Source of the DNA: Paracoccus sp. M683
GTDB taxonomy: Bacteria > Pseudomonadota > Alphaproteobacteria > Rhodobacterales > Rhodobacteraceae
Assembly (NCBI RefSeq): GCF_007096355.1
Contig: NZ_VKDF01000005.1
Coordinates: forward strand, 205,770-269,769
DNA: 64,000 nt
Reading direction: 5' to 3'
Numbering within the stretch: position 1 is the stretch's first letter; every line of letters begins with the position of its first letter. The position numbers and the translations under genes were made by a program. Below the pieces are notes generated by a model. It was not told the origin of the DNA and ran no database searches. It saw nothing but the letters and a program-made list of their open reading frames with translations. Shown piece by piece: positions 36,610 to 47,603 of the stretch.

Positions 36610-36671
36610 TGTGTTATCGGATATCTGCTTTGCCCCGATCATGGCCTGAAGGGGCGGATGGGAACGTGGCA

Positions 36672-37265
36672 ATGCTTGATAATCACCGCGATTTCAGAAC
36701 CCAGTTCGTGCGAGAGCCCTCGGGTCTGCGCAATCACCCCGCGCTGGTGCTGAACGCCGATTATCGCCCGCTATCCTATTACCCGCTGTCGCTGTGGCCC
36801 TGGCAAGAGGCGATAAAGGCGGTGTTTCTGGATCGGGTCAGCATATTGGCCGAGTATGACGAGCTGGTCCGAAGTCAGCGTCAGGCGTTCCGCATACCCT
36901 CGGTTGTCGTTCTGAAAGACTATGTAAGACCCAGAAAGCGCGTGGCCTTCACGCGCTTTAATCTTTTTCTGCGGGACGAATTTTCCTGCCAGTATTGCGG
37001 GTCCAAGGGTGATCTGACCTTTGACCATGTGGTGCCGCGATCGCGCGGCGGGATCACCAGTTGGGAAAACGTGGTCGCCGCCTGTTCGCCCTGCAATCTG
37101 AAAAAGGCCAACAAGTCGCTGCGCCATTCTGGCATGAGCCTGCGCCGCACACCGCGCTGCCCGACAAGCGAGGAAATGCACGCCGTCGGCCGGCGCTTTC
37201 CGCCGAACCACCTGCATCAAAGCTGGATGGATTTCCTGTATTGGGATGCTGAACTGGAAAGCTGA
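36672..37265 (+). CDS. HNH endonuclease
   Basis: 197 residues with a C-terminal HNH domain: CQYCG, then LTFDHVVPRSRGG, then WENVVAACSPCNLKKANK (two CxxC pairs binding a structural metal and the catalytic His in DHV). The N-terminal ALVLNADYRPLSYYPLSLWPWQEAIKAVF is typical of stand-alone bacterial HNH proteins found as chromosomal genes in this group. There is no methyltransferase or phage gene next to it, so it is not an evident restriction or terminase component. ATG 36672 is chosen; a GTG at 36666 is an alternative. Confidence 0.88.
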   Translation: MLDNHRDFRTQFVREPSGLRNHPALVLNADYRPLSYYPLSLWPWQEAIKAVFLDRVSILAEYDELVRSQRQAFRIPSVVVLKDYVRPRKRVAFTRFNLFLRDEFSCQYCGSKGDLTFDHVVPRSRGGITSWENVVAACSPCNLKKANKSLRHSGMSLRRTPRCPTSEEMHAVGRRFPPNHLHQSWMDFLYWDAELES

Positions 37266-37287
37266 GCCGGGCGTATCGGTCGCGCGC

Positions 37288-37746
37288 CTAGACCAGCCAT
37301 TTATGCATGCGAAAGCGTTGCAACCTCTGGCCGTCGCGTTCGATATGTTCGGCCCTGTCGGTGACAAAGCCAAAGGCCTTGAACGGCCCTTCGGCCATCA
37401 GGCTGGCATTGGTCCAAAGCTGGTCGATGCCGGCATCACGCGCGGCATCCTCGATCTGATCCAGCAATTGCCGGAACAACCCCTGGCTGCGATATGCGGG
37501 CAGCAGGAAGGCAAGGTCGATATTGCCGTCATCGCCAAGGGTCATGAAGCCGACGGGCAGGCCGTCCACCTCGGCAAGGGCGACGCGCTGACGGGCCAGT
37601 CGACCGGCCCAGACCCGGCCCGAATTGGGTGCGGGCAGCCAGGCCAGGCGCTCGGCCGCGCTATAGGGGCTGTCGCCCTGATGGATCGCGTCGAACATGA
37701 CACGTCCCAGCGCGTCGCTGTCGGCAGGCTCGGCCCAGCGGATCAT
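37288..37746 (-). CDS. GNAT-family N-acetyltransferase
   Basis: 152 residues with a GNAT fold: IRWAEPADSDALGRVMFDAI at the start, NIDLAFLLPAYRSQGLFRQLLDQIED as the acetyl-CoA loop, and LMAEGPFKAFGFV near the end. The substrate is unknown. ATG at complement 37744-37746 overlaps the DUF1638 stop by 4 bases, so it is the last gene of a three-gene minus-strand operon. Confidence 0.88.
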   Translation of the reverse strand: MIRWAEPADSDALGRVMFDAIHQGDSPYSAAERLAWLPAPNSGRVWAGRLARQRVALAEVDGLPVGFMTLGDDGNIDLAFLLPAYRSQGLFRQLLDQIEDAARDAGIDQLWTNASLMAEGPFKAFGFVTDRAEHIERDGQRLQRFRMHKWLV

Positions 37747-38423
37747 GCGATGTCGCGCCCCCCTGCGGGGGCCAGCGGGGCCGTGCCGCGACCAGCGCCC
37801 GCCTGCGCCAGAATCGCCGGCAGATCGCCATAGCCCGTCTTGCGCCGCTGATAACGCAGGCCCAGCCGCGCCGCCGCCTGTTCGGCGCTGGCATTCAACG
37901 CCGGGTCGTCGGTCTGGGCCAGATAGATCAGCTGTTCGTAATGGGCGAAATAGATGTCACGCAATTCGGGATGGCGATCCAGGCCCATGGCACGCCAGAC
38001 GAAGGCATCGAACTGCCGGACCAGAAAATCCGTCAGATAGAAGGCGGTAAATTCCACATCGGCACGGGCGGCATGGGCCTCGATCCCGTCGAAAAAGGCA
38101 TAGCAATGCGGGCCTGGGATCATCTCGATTCCCAGATCGGCGCAGCGCGTGGCAAGCAACCCGCCGGTGCCGCAATCGGCATAGACCACGACGATGCGGT
38201 CATACCCGGCACCATGTTTGACGACAGCGGCCTCGACGGCGTCGGGGATCTTTTCGGGGCGCAGGTGCAACTCGGCTGGCAGGCAATGCAGATCCATGTG
38301 GGCCCAGCCATTCGCGTCGCGAATGGCGATCAACTCGCGCGCCAAGGCACCGCATGCCAGCAACAGCGTGCGTGGCGGGGCGGCAGGGGTGGCAGCGACA
38401 GGTGGGGTGGGATCAGCCTTCAT
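37743..38423 (-). CDS. DUF1638-family protein
   Basis: 226 residues of the DUF1638 family: LLLACGALARELIAI, LHCLPAELHLRPEKIPDAVEAAV, VVYADCGTGGLL, and IPGPHCYAFFDGI. Conserved cysteines in ACGA, HCLPA, DCGTGG and GPHCY suggest a metal or cofactor site. In many bacteria DUF1638 genes neighbour corrinoid-dependent methyltransferases for methylated amines, but none is seen here. The start overlaps the end of the small membrane protein gene by 11 bases. Confidence 0.85.
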   Translation of the reverse strand: MKADPTPPVAATPAAPPRTLLLACGALARELIAIRDANGWAHMDLHCLPAELHLRPEKIPDAVEAAVVKHGAGYDRIVVVYADCGTGGLLATRCADLGIEMIPGPHCYAFFDGIEAHAARADVEFTAFYLTDFLVRQFDAFVWRAMGLDRHPELRDIYFAHYEQLIYLAQTDDPALNASAEQAAARLGLRYQRRKTGYGDLPAILAQAGAGRGTAPLAPAGGRDIA

Positions 38424-38592
38424 TGTCTCGCATCGACAGGTGCAGCACCGCCGCCCCCGTCAGCGCGATCAGGGCCAAGGCGGCCAAAGGAACGCCCGCC
38501 GACAACGTCGCCCAGATCGTCAATGCGGCCGCCAGAATGACGGCGGCGATCATCAGCAGGAAATGCGGCAGCGGCATGATGTCCTCTTTCAT
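38413..38592 (-). CDS. 59-residue membrane protein upstream of DUF1638
   Basis: A complete frame from ATG (complement 38590-38592) to TGA (complement 38413-38415). The product has two hydrophobic stretches, about residues 11-29 (FLLMIAAVILAAALTIWAT) and 34-52 (VPLAALALIALTGAAVLHL), with the short tail SMRDNEG. A G-rich tract precedes the start. It overlaps the DUF1638 start by 11 bases, which suggests coupled translation. No family recognised. Confidence 0.65.
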   Translation of the reverse strand: MKEDIMPLPHFLLMIAAVILAAALTIWATLSAGVPLAALALIALTGAAVLHLSMRDNEG

Positions 38593-38844
38593 CTTGCCCC
38601 CCCAATATGGGGCCGCGATCCTGGGATGAAAAGGGCCAGTTTGCCGCAGTTTTAGGAAAGCGGCCTGCTGAACGCCGCCCGGCGGGATTTTGCCATTATG
38701 TCTGCGTCCCCATGACCCAGCAGCGCGCTGTGCAGGGCATGTTCGGCGCTGTATCGGCGAAAAATCGCCGTCACTGCGAAAAACACTGGATCAGATCGCC
38801 AAAAGGTTGCGTTCTGTTAGATGCGCCTTTGTGGGGGAGGCCAT

Positions 38845-39648
38845 ATGACGAATCGACGCGAGCTGCTGCGTCTGTTGGCTGGTTCGGCACCTGCGGCTGC
38901 CGGCATCGGCCTTTGGCCGTCGACACTGCTGGCCCAGGCCAGGCAGGCGGGGCTGATTGCGGCAAATGTTTGCCGCCTGGCACCCGAAACAACCGAGGGG
39001 CCGTTTTATCTGGATCCGCATCTGATGCGCAGCGACATCCGCGAGGATCGCGGCGGGGTGCCGATGACCATGCGGATACAGATCGTGACCGCCGATTGCC
39101 GTGCGATCAAGAGGGCAAGGGTCGATCTGTGGCATTGCGATGCGCAGGGCAACTATAGCGGCTTTGCCAATCAGGGCAGCGATGCGCGGCTTGGCACGCG
39201 GGGTCAGACCTTTCTGCGCGGCACGCAGATCAGTGGCGATGACGGACAGGTCGCCTTTCGGACGATCTTTCCCGGCTGGTATCGGGGCCGCACCACCCAC
39301 ATGCATCTGAAGGTCATTCTGGGCCGGGACGAGGTTCTGACCGGACAGATCTTCTTTCCCGACTCGCTTAGCCAATATGTGTTCGAGAATGCGGCGGCCT
39401 ATGACCGCTCGGCCGTGCAGGACACGACCAATGCCGACGACTGGATCGCGGTCGAGGCGGGCGAGGGGGCCTATGCCGGCGTGACCGAGCGCAGCGACGG
39501 CTATGATGCGGCGCTGGTCGTGGCGGTGGATCACGGCGGGCTGCGTGGTGCCACAGCCCCAAGCCGCCGGGGGACAGTGCATTCCGGTGCTGCGTCGGCG
39601 TTGGCCGCCAGTCCCGAACCGCGCGAATTGGCGGCGCTGCGGGCATGA
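38845..39648 (+). CDS. Exported intradiol ring-cleavage dioxygenase-like protein (first copy)
   Basis: 267 residues. The N-terminus MTNRRELLRLLAGSAPAAAG has a twin arginine and hydrophobic core, so Tat export is likely. The dioxygenase domain (about 45-230) has the non-haem Fe(III) ligands in GNYSGF (Tyr), PGWYRGRTTHMHLKV (Tyr and two His), and the start TTEGPFYLDPHLMRSDIRED. Intradiol dioxygenases open catechol-like rings. GGGGGAGG at 38833-38840 precedes ATG 38845. The next gene encodes a close paralogue. No other aromatic-degradation gene is nearby, so the substrate is open. Confidence 0.85.
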   Translation: MTNRRELLRLLAGSAPAAAGIGLWPSTLLAQARQAGLIAANVCRLAPETTEGPFYLDPHLMRSDIREDRGGVPMTMRIQIVTADCRAIKRARVDLWHCDAQGNYSGFANQGSDARLGTRGQTFLRGTQISGDDGQVAFRTIFPGWYRGRTTHMHLKVILGRDEVLTGQIFFPDSLSQYVFENAAAYDRSAVQDTTNADDWIAVEAGEGAYAGVTERSDGYDAALVVAVDHGGLRGATAPSRRGTVHSGAASALAASPEPRELAALRA

Positions 39649-39755
39649 CCGGCTGAAAGCTGCAATCGCGGGGGGCTTGGCCTCGGTTTACCTTTGGTTT
39701 GGGTGGCCGCTGTTAGCGCTGCCGGACTGTAAAGGTATCAGAAGGAAAGCTGACA

Positions 39756-40598
39756 ATGACGAACCGCCGCGATTTGTTGAAGGTTCTGGCCGCTGCTGCG
39801 CCCGCAACCCTGGGAATCGGTCTGTGGCCGGGCATGCTGAGGGCGCAGGCGGCGGCTGCCGGTCTGATCTCGCCCAATGTGTGCAGCCTTATGCCCGAAG
39901 TGACCGAGGGCCCCTATTACATCGACCCCGAACTTGTCCGCGCCGATATCCGCGAGGATCGCGTGGGGGTGGCGATGACCATGCGGTTGCAGATCGTCGA
40001 TGCCGGCTGCGCCCCGATCGAGGGCGCGCGCGTCGATATCTGGCATTGTGACGCGCAGGGGAATTACAGCGGTTTCGCCGGTCAGGGCAGCGACGCGGTC
40101 AGCGATACGGCGGGTCAGACCTTCCTGCGCGGCACCCAGATGGCAGATGCTCAGGGGTTGGTGGCGTTCCAGACCATCTATCCCGGCTGGTATAGCGGGC
40201 GCACCACGCATCTGCATTTCAAGGTCTTTCTGGATCAGACCAACCTGCTGACGGGCCAGATTTTCCTGCCCGATGCGCTTAGCCAATACATCTATGACAA
40301 CGCGCCCGATTACGGTGGCCGCAGCTCGACCCGCGACACGTTCAACCAGGGCGATGGCATTGCCGCGCAGGCCGGGGCGGGTGCCTATGCCCATATCGCC
40401 GAGCAGCCCGACGGCTATGATGCGGCGCTGGTCGTGGGCGTTGCGCGTGACGCGGTGTCACAGGCCGGGCAGCGCCCCGGCGGCGGGCCTCCTCCGGGGG
40501 GTGGGCCGGGCAATGATGGCGGGCGGCCGCCATCGCCACAGGGGCCGGCGGATGGCACGGTCGATCCGGCCAGTCTGATTCCGGGGCAGGGTGCCTGA
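39756..40598 (+). CDS. Exported intradiol ring-cleavage dioxygenase-like protein (second copy)
   Basis: 280 residues, tandem paralogue of the preceding gene. The same layout: MTNRRDLLKVLAAAAPATLG (Tat-like), VTEGPYYIDPELVRADIRED, GNYSGF and PGWYSGRTTHLHFKVF with the Fe(III) ligands conserved. It differs in a C-terminal tail rich in Gly and Pro (GGGPPPGGGPGNDGG). Starts at ATG 39756 with AGGAAAG before it. A bidirectional hairpin follows the stop. Confidence 0.87.
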   Translation: MTNRRDLLKVLAAAAPATLGIGLWPGMLRAQAAAAGLISPNVCSLMPEVTEGPYYIDPELVRADIREDRVGVAMTMRLQIVDAGCAPIEGARVDIWHCDAQGNYSGFAGQGSDAVSDTAGQTFLRGTQMADAQGLVAFQTIYPGWYSGRTTHLHFKVFLDQTNLLTGQIFLPDALSQYIYDNAPDYGGRSSTRDTFNQGDGIAAQAGAGAYAHIAEQPDGYDAALVVGVARDAVSQAGQRPGGGPPPGGGPGNDGGRPPSPQGPADGTVDPASLIPGQGA

Positions 40599-40606
40599 AG
40601 AAAAAA

Positions 40607-40640
40607 GGCCCGGCCGCCGGGTGATCCTGGCGGTCGGGCC
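40607..40640. terminator. Bidirectional terminator after the dioxygenases
   Basis: GGCCCGGCCGCCGGG (40607-40621) pairs with CCTGGCGGTCGGGCC (40626-40640), 15 pairs with two G-T, loop of 4. A run of A lies on its left, giving TTTTTT for the minus-strand lipoprotein gene. Confidence 0.75.
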
Positions 40641-40667
40641 GTTCGTAAATGCGGGTCTGTCGGGCGA

Positions 40668-41306
40668 TCAGTATCCGGTCGGCTGCGCCGCGCCACCGCG
40701 CGACAAGCCCATCGCGCCGATATTTCCGACATTCAACGCCGAGGGGATGATGCGGCTGTATTTCGTGCCCTCGATGGTGGCGCCGGCCATCAGCCCGCTT
40801 TGTCCAAAGATCAGCGCCACGACCGGATGCTGCGCCGTCACCGTATCGGCCCCGACCGCCAGCCCGCCCGTCGGGATCGCGTAATAGGCATCCGCGCCCG
40901 CGACCCAGCCCGGCGAGGTGCGGAAAGCCGCCAGCGCCTGCGGGCTTTGGAACACAAGGACATGGGCATATTGCTGCGCGCCGGCCTGAAAACCGACGCT
41001 GGCCTGAGTTGCCGAATAGTAATCGACCGTCGCGCCCTGAATGCGCAGCGCACCCTGCCCGTAAGCGCCGCCCACGCCAAGCGCGGCCTCGGTCATCAGC
41101 GGCATATACAGGATGCCCGCCGCACTTTGGGCCATGGCGGCGGTCGAGGGATAGTTCTGGACCATATAGTTATGGGTCGCGTCGACCCGCGCATCCAGCC
41201 GTCCGGCGGCGTTCTGGCCGATCGCGTTGTTGCAGCCGGCCAAGGCCATCGTCGCCCCTGCGCCAAGCAGCAGGCCGCGACGGGTCATCATGTTGAAATC
41301 GCTCAT
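40668..41306 (-). CDS. SYLF/YSC84-like lipoprotein
   Basis: 212 residues. The start MSDFNMMTRRGLLLGAGATM has a twin arginine and a hydrophobic core, ending in a lipobox LAGC near residue 24. The mature part resembles the SYLF (YSC84) lipid-binding family: ILYMPLMTEAALGVGGAYGQGALR, YYSATQASVGFQAGAQQYAHVLVF. Envelope-located; function not established. The ATG at complement 41304-41306 is the start that yields the signal; the open frame runs on upstream. Confidence 0.82.
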   Translation of the reverse strand: MSDFNMMTRRGLLLGAGATMALAGCNNAIGQNAAGRLDARVDATHNYMVQNYPSTAAMAQSAAGILYMPLMTEAALGVGGAYGQGALRIQGATVDYYSATQASVGFQAGAQQYAHVLVFQSPQALAAFRTSPGWVAGADAYYAIPTGGLAVGADTVTAQHPVVALIFGQSGLMAGATIEGTKYSRIIPSALNVGNIGAMGLSRGGAAQPTGY

Positions 41307-41376
41307 TGTCGCCTCGATCTGTGGTTCGCCGGGCGCTTTCGGCCCGTTGATCACGACCATATGACAAATCGCGGCT

Positions 41377-42372
41377 TCAGGCCAGCATTTCAGCCATTTG
41401 CGGCGCGAAATAGCTGAGAACCCCGTCACAACCCGCCCGACGGAAGGCCAGCAGGCTTTCGGCCATTGCATCGCGCGAAAGCCAGCCATTGCGGATGGCG
41501 CCCTCGATCATCGCGTATTCGCCGCTGACCTGATAGGCAAAGGTCGGCACGCCGAACTGGTCCTTCACCTCGCGGCAGATATCCAGATAGGGCATTCCCG
41601 GCTTGACCATGACCATATCCGCGCCCTCGGCCAGATCGCGGGCCACGCAGCGGATCGCCTCTTCCCGGTTCGCGGGATTGACCTGATAGGTCTTCTTGTC
41701 GCCCACCAGCCGCCCCGAGGCCCCCACCGCATCGCGGAACGGCCCGTAGAAGGCGCTGGCGAATTTCGCCGCATAGGACAGGATCGCCACATGTTGATGG
41801 CCTGCCGCCTCCATCGCAGTTCGCAGCGCCCCGATACGGCCGTCCATCATGTCGCTTGGACCAAGGATGTCGGCACCGGCCTCGGCCTGGGCCAGCCCCA
41901 TTTTTACCAGTGCCTCGACCGTCTCGTCGTTCAGGATCTGGCCGTCGACCACAAAGCCGTCATGGCCGTTGATGTTGTAAGGATCCAGCGCAATATCGGT
42001 CATCACCGCCAGATCGGGCACGGTTTCCTTGATGGCGCGGATGGCCCGGTTGCTGATGTTTTCGGGGTCCCAGGCACGGGCGCAGCTTTCGTCCTTCAGA
42101 TCGGGGTCGGAATGGGGAAAGACGCAGATCGCCGGGATGCCAAGGCTCGCCGCCCGTTCCGCCGCACGTCGCGCCCCGTCCAGCGTCAGCCTGTCGACGC
42201 CGGGCATCGAGGGGATCTCGCCCTCGGCGCCAGCCACCTCGGTCACGAAAATCGGCCAGATCAGGTTGGCGGCCGTGAAATCGACCTCGCTCACCATCGC
42301 GCGCAGGGCAGGGGTGCGGCGCATCCGGCGCAGCCGGGTGGCGGGGAAGGGGGCGATGATCGGCATTGCCAT
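41377..42372 (-). CDS. hemB: Porphobilinogen synthase (delta-aminolevulinate dehydratase)
   Basis: 331-residue enzyme that joins two 5-aminolevulinates in haem and tetrapyrrole synthesis. The Schiff-base lysines are in LSYAAKFASAFYGPFRDA and MVMVKPGMPYLDI. The metal region reads TDIALDPYNINGHDG, with Asp where zinc enzymes have cysteines, so it is the magnesium-type or metal-free form known in alphaproteobacteria. Starts at ATG complement 42372 or 42366 (MPII) are possible. Divergent from the next gene. Confidence 0.95.
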   Translation of the reverse strand: MAMPIIAPFPATRLRRMRRTPALRAMVSEVDFTAANLIWPIFVTEVAGAEGEIPSMPGVDRLTLDGARRAAERAASLGIPAICVFPHSDPDLKDESCARAWDPENISNRAIRAIKETVPDLAVMTDIALDPYNINGHDGFVVDGQILNDETVEALVKMGLAQAEAGADILGPSDMMDGRIGALRTAMEAAGHQHVAILSYAAKFASAFYGPFRDAVGASGRLVGDKKTYQVNPANREEAIRCVARDLAEGADMVMVKPGMPYLDICREVKDQFGVPTFAYQVSGEYAMIEGAIRNGWLSRDAMAESLLAFRRAGCDGVLSYFAPQMAEMLA

Positions 42373-42432
42373 ATGCGGGGCCTTTCCTTGGGGTTACGCA
42401 CGTTCTAAGGTCCCGCGCAGCCCAGAACAAGG

Positions 42433-42999
42433 ATGCATGGCTTGCCGCAATTCAATGGATTTCTTGACCTGATGGATGCCCGCAGCTTTGGCAGCGTCTG
42501 GTTCTGGTTTGTCCTGATCCTGATCTGGGCCGGCAGCGGGCGGGCGGTGCTGGGCGTGCCCTCGGATGTGATCAACCGCGCCCGCCGCGCGCCACAGGAC
42601 GAGCCGGGGCTGGCGCTGCTGGACTGGCTGACCTTGGCCCTGCCGCGCTGGCAGTTGGGCCGGCGCGAGGGGGTGGCGCTGCTGGCGCTGGCCGGGTTCG
42701 CGGTCAGCTCGCTGGCGGTCCTGGGCTTTTGCTACGGGCTGGAACTGGCGCAGGCGGCGTCCCTTCTGGCGATGCCGCTGCTGCTGCTGTTCCTGCTGCG
42801 GCTGCGTCTGGCGCGGCGGCTGGTGCCGGTGCTGGCGCAGGCGCATGACGGCCAGTTGCCCCCCGATCAGGCGGCGCGGCAATCGCTGCGGCTGATCGTC
42901 TTTCACCGCCGCCTGGCCTTTGTGCTGTCGATCCTCGCCGTGGCGATCACCGCGCTTTGGGGCACGATCTGGCAGCTGATGCACCCAAACGGGCTGTGA
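42433..42999 (+). CDS. Membrane protein of Rhodobacteraceae type, 188 aa
   Basis: 188 residues with about four membrane helices (WFWFVLILIWAGSGRAVLG, VALLALAGFAVSSLAVLGFCYG, ASLLAMPLLLLFLLRL, LAFVLSILAVAITALWGT). A conserved-looking NGFLDLMDARSFGSVWFW near the start and GVPSDVI after helix 1. It resembles proteins that annotation pipelines label as a component of a SufBCD complex; I recall that label but see no evidence for Fe-S work here. ATG 42433 chosen; the ribosome site is poorly spaced. Confidence 0.68.
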   Translation: MHGLPQFNGFLDLMDARSFGSVWFWFVLILIWAGSGRAVLGVPSDVINRARRAPQDEPGLALLDWLTLALPRWQLGRREGVALLALAGFAVSSLAVLGFCYGLELAQAASLLAMPLLLLFLLRLRLARRLVPVLAQAHDGQLPPDQAARQSLRLIVFHRRLAFVLSILAVAITALWGTIWQLMHPNGL

Positions 43000-43047
43000 C
43001 CCCCGCTGCCAGCTTGACTCTGCCAGCCCTTCGCTTACCTCACGCCA

Positions 43048-46000
43048 ATGCCTGACCAGATCATCCTTTCCGGCGCCCCCGAGGGCCATGACGCCGCCCT
43101 GATCGCCCGCGAACTGTCGCGCGGTGCGCCAGTGGTTCACATCGCCCGCGACGACCGCCGCATGGCCGCCATGCGCGATGCGCTGGCCTTCCACGCCCCC
43201 GGCGCCGTCGTGCTGGATTTTCCGGCCTGGGACACCACGCCCTATGACCGCGTCTCGCCCGCAGGCGCGGTGCAGGCCGCACGCATGGCCACCTTGGCCG
43301 CGCTTGCGCAAGGCGCGATCAAGGGGCCGTTCGTCCTGCTGACCACGCTGAACGCCGCCCTGCAACGCATCCCTGCGCGCGATCTGCTGGCCCATGCCAG
43401 TTTCCAGGCCCGCGTCGGTGATCGGGTAAATCTGGATGCGCTGCGCGCCTTTCTGGTCCGTATGGGCTTCGTTCAGGCCCCGACCGTGACCGAGCCCGGC
43501 GATTACGCCATCCGGGGCGGTATCATCGACATCTTCCCGCCCGGCGAATCCGGCCCCGTGCGGCTGGACCTGTTCGGCGATGTGCTGGACGGCGCCCGGC
43601 GCTTTGACCCCGTGACCCAACGCACGACCGAGACGCTGAAGCGCGTCGAACTGGCCCCCATGTCCGAGGTCATTCTGGACGATGACGCCATCACCCGCTT
43701 TCGCCAGAATTACCGCGCGACCTATGGCGGCGGCACCAATGACCCGCTGTATGAATCCGTCAGCGCGGGCCGCAAACAGGCGGGCGTCGAACATTGGCTG
43801 CCATGGTTCCATGAACGGCTTGAGAGCCTGTTCGACTATCTGCCCGGCGCCACGATCATGCTGGACGACCAGATTTCGCAGGTCGAGGATGCCCGTCGCG
43901 GCATGATCGCCGAGCAATATCAGGCCCGCCGCGACGCGCTGGCCGCCAAGGGGCGCAGCGATACCGTCTATCGCCCGGTGCCGCCCGACCAGATGTTTCC
44001 GACGCCCGAGCAATGGCAGGCGTGGCTGGCGGCGCGTCGCAGGATCCAGCTGCGCGTGCTGCCCGCCCCGCCCGGCCCCGGCGTCCTGGACGGCGGCGGT
44101 CGCATCGGCCGCAATTTCGCGCCCGAGCGTCAATCCGAGGACACGAACCTTTTCGCTGCGCTGGCCGCCCATATCCGCGACCTGTCGAAAACCAGCCGCG
44201 TCGTTCTCGCCAGCTTCTCCGAGGGCGCGCGTGAACGCCTGTCGGGGCTGATGGCCGATGAGGGCGTGACCAGTGCAAAACCCATCGCCGATCTGCGCGA
44301 TCTGCCCGACCAGCCCGGCGCGCTTGGGCTGGCCGTCTGGCCGCTGGAGCAGGGCTATTCCGCCCCCGGCCTCGCGGTGATTTCCGAACAGGACGTGCTG
44401 GGCGACAGGCTGATCCGGGGCACCAAGCGCCGCCGCCGCCCCGAGGATTTCCTGCGCGACACCACCAGCCTGACGCCGGGCGATCTGGTTGTGCATGTGG
44501 AACATGGCATTGGCCGCTATACCGGGCTTGAGACGATCAAGGCCGCCGGCGTGCCGCATGATTGTGTGGCGCTGGAATATGCGGGCGGGGACCGGCTGTA
44601 CCTGCCGGTCGAGAATATCGAACTGCTCAGCCGTTACGGCCACGAGGAAGGCCTGCTCGACAAGCTGGGCGGCGGTGCATGGCAGGCCCGCAAGGCCCGG
44701 CTGAAGGAACGCATCAAGCTGATCGCCGACAAGCTGATGCGCGTCGCCGCCGAACGCCTGCTGCGTCCCGCCCCGATCCTTGAACCCGATCACCACGATT
44801 GGGAGGCCTTCGCCGCCCGCTTCCCCTATAGCGAGACCGACGACCAGCAATCGGCCATCGAGGATGTGGCGAATGACCTTGCCGCGGGCCGCCCGATGGA
44901 TCGGCTTGTCGTCGGCGATGTCGGTTTCGGCAAGACCGAGGTCGCCATGCGCGCGGCCTTCATCGCCGCGTCGCAGGGGATGCAGGTCGCCGTCATCGCG
45001 CCCACCACTTTGCTGGCCCGCCAGCATTTCCGCACCTTCGCCGACCGCTTTCGCGGCACCGCCATCACCGTCCGCCCGCTGTCGCGCTTCGTCGCCGCCA
45101 AGGATGCCGCCAAGACGCGCGAGGGGCTGGCCGATGGAACCGTCGATATCGTCGTCGGCACCCATGCGGTGCTGGCCAAGGCGGTGCGGTTCAAGCGTCT
45201 CGGGCTGGTGATCGTCGATGAGGAGCAGCATTTCGGCGTCATCCACAAGGAACGCCTGAAGGAACTTCGCAGCGAGGTCCACGTCCTGACCCTGACCGCC
45301 ACGCCGATCCCGCGCACGCTGCAATTGTCGCTGACCGGGGTGCGTGACCTGTCGATCATCTCGACCCCGCCGGTCGACCGTCTGGCGATCCGCACCTATG
45401 TCTCGGAATTCGACAGCGTGACGATCCGCGAGGCCCTTCTGCGCGAGAAATATCGCGGCGGGCAAAGCTTCTTCGTTGTCCCCCGCATCGCCGACCTGCC
45501 CGAGGTCGAGGACTGGCTGAAGGAAAACGTGCCGGAAATCACCTATCTGGTCGCCCATGGCCAAATGGCCGCGACCGATCTGGACCAGCGGATGAACGAT
45601 TTCTACGATGGCGGCCATGACGTGCTGGTTGCCACCTCGATCGTGGAAAGCGGCCTCGATATCCCGACGGCGAATACGATGGTGGTCTGGCGCGCCGATA
45701 TGTTCGGGCTGGCGCAACTCTATCAGATCAGGGGCCGTGTGGGCCGCTCGAAGACCCGCGCCTATTGCTATCTGACGACGAAACCCCGCGCGCCGCTGAC
45801 CCCGCAGGCCACGCGGCGGCTGAAGTTCCTCGGCGCCATCGACAGCCTTGGCGCGGGCTTCAATCTGGCCTCGCAGGACCTTGACCTGCGCGGCGCCGGG
45901 AACCTGCTGGGCGAGGAACAATCAGGCCATATCAACGAGGTAGGGTTTGAACTTTACCAAGCCATGCTTGAGGAAACCATCGCCAAGCTGAAATCGGGTG

Positions 46001-46475
46001 AGATCGAGGGCACGCCCGAGGATGAATGGGCGCCCACGCTGAACCTTGGCGTGCCGGTGACGATCCCCGAAAGCTATATCCCCGATCTGGATGTGCGGTT
46101 GGGCCTCTATCGCCGTCTGGCGGAACTGACCACCAAGGTTGAGCTCGAAGGCTTCGCAGCCGAGTTGATCGACCGGTTCGGCCCGCTGCCGCGCGAGGTC
46201 TCGACCCTGATGAACGTGATCCGCATCAAGGCGCGGGCGAAGGTGGCCAATGTCTCGCGGCTGGACGTGGGGCCGAAGGGCGCGACGATCCAGTTCCACG
46301 GCGACAAGTTCCCCAATCCGGGCGGGCTGGTCGAATTCCTGACCGACCAGCGCGGGCAGGCCAAGGTCGAGGGCAACAAGATCGTCATCCGCCGCGATTG
46401 GGGCAGCGACGCGGAACGCATCAAGGGCGCTTACGGTCTGGTCCGCGATCTGGCCGCCAAGGCCAAGGCCGCGAA

Positions 46476-46479
<4 letters not shown>
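43048..46479 (+). CDS. mfd: Transcription-repair coupling factor
   Basis: 1143-residue ATPase that removes stalled RNA polymerase and recruits UvrA. The N-terminal UvrB-like part (VLDFPAWDTTPYDRVSP), the RNA-polymerase-interacting domain (DLVVHVEHGIGRYTGLE, ALEYAGGDRLYLPVENI), the translocase with P-loop GDVGFGKTEVAMRAAF and VDEEQHFGVIHKE, and the C-terminal TRCF domain are all present and in order. Length is usual. Its stop overlaps the GTG start of pabB. Confidence 0.97.

Positions 46480-47603
<1,124 letters not shown>

Noticed and set aside
36672..37265. HNH endonuclease as part of a restriction or phage system
   Set aside because: No methyltransferase, specificity or phage structural gene is near; the type is common as a lone chromosomal gene.
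42394..45921. 1175-codon open frame on the minus strand
   Set aside because: It lies opposite mfd, whose helicase motifs and family length are beyond doubt. Its sequence has no domain and the His/Arg/Gln-rich composition expected of an antisense frame in GC-rich DNA.
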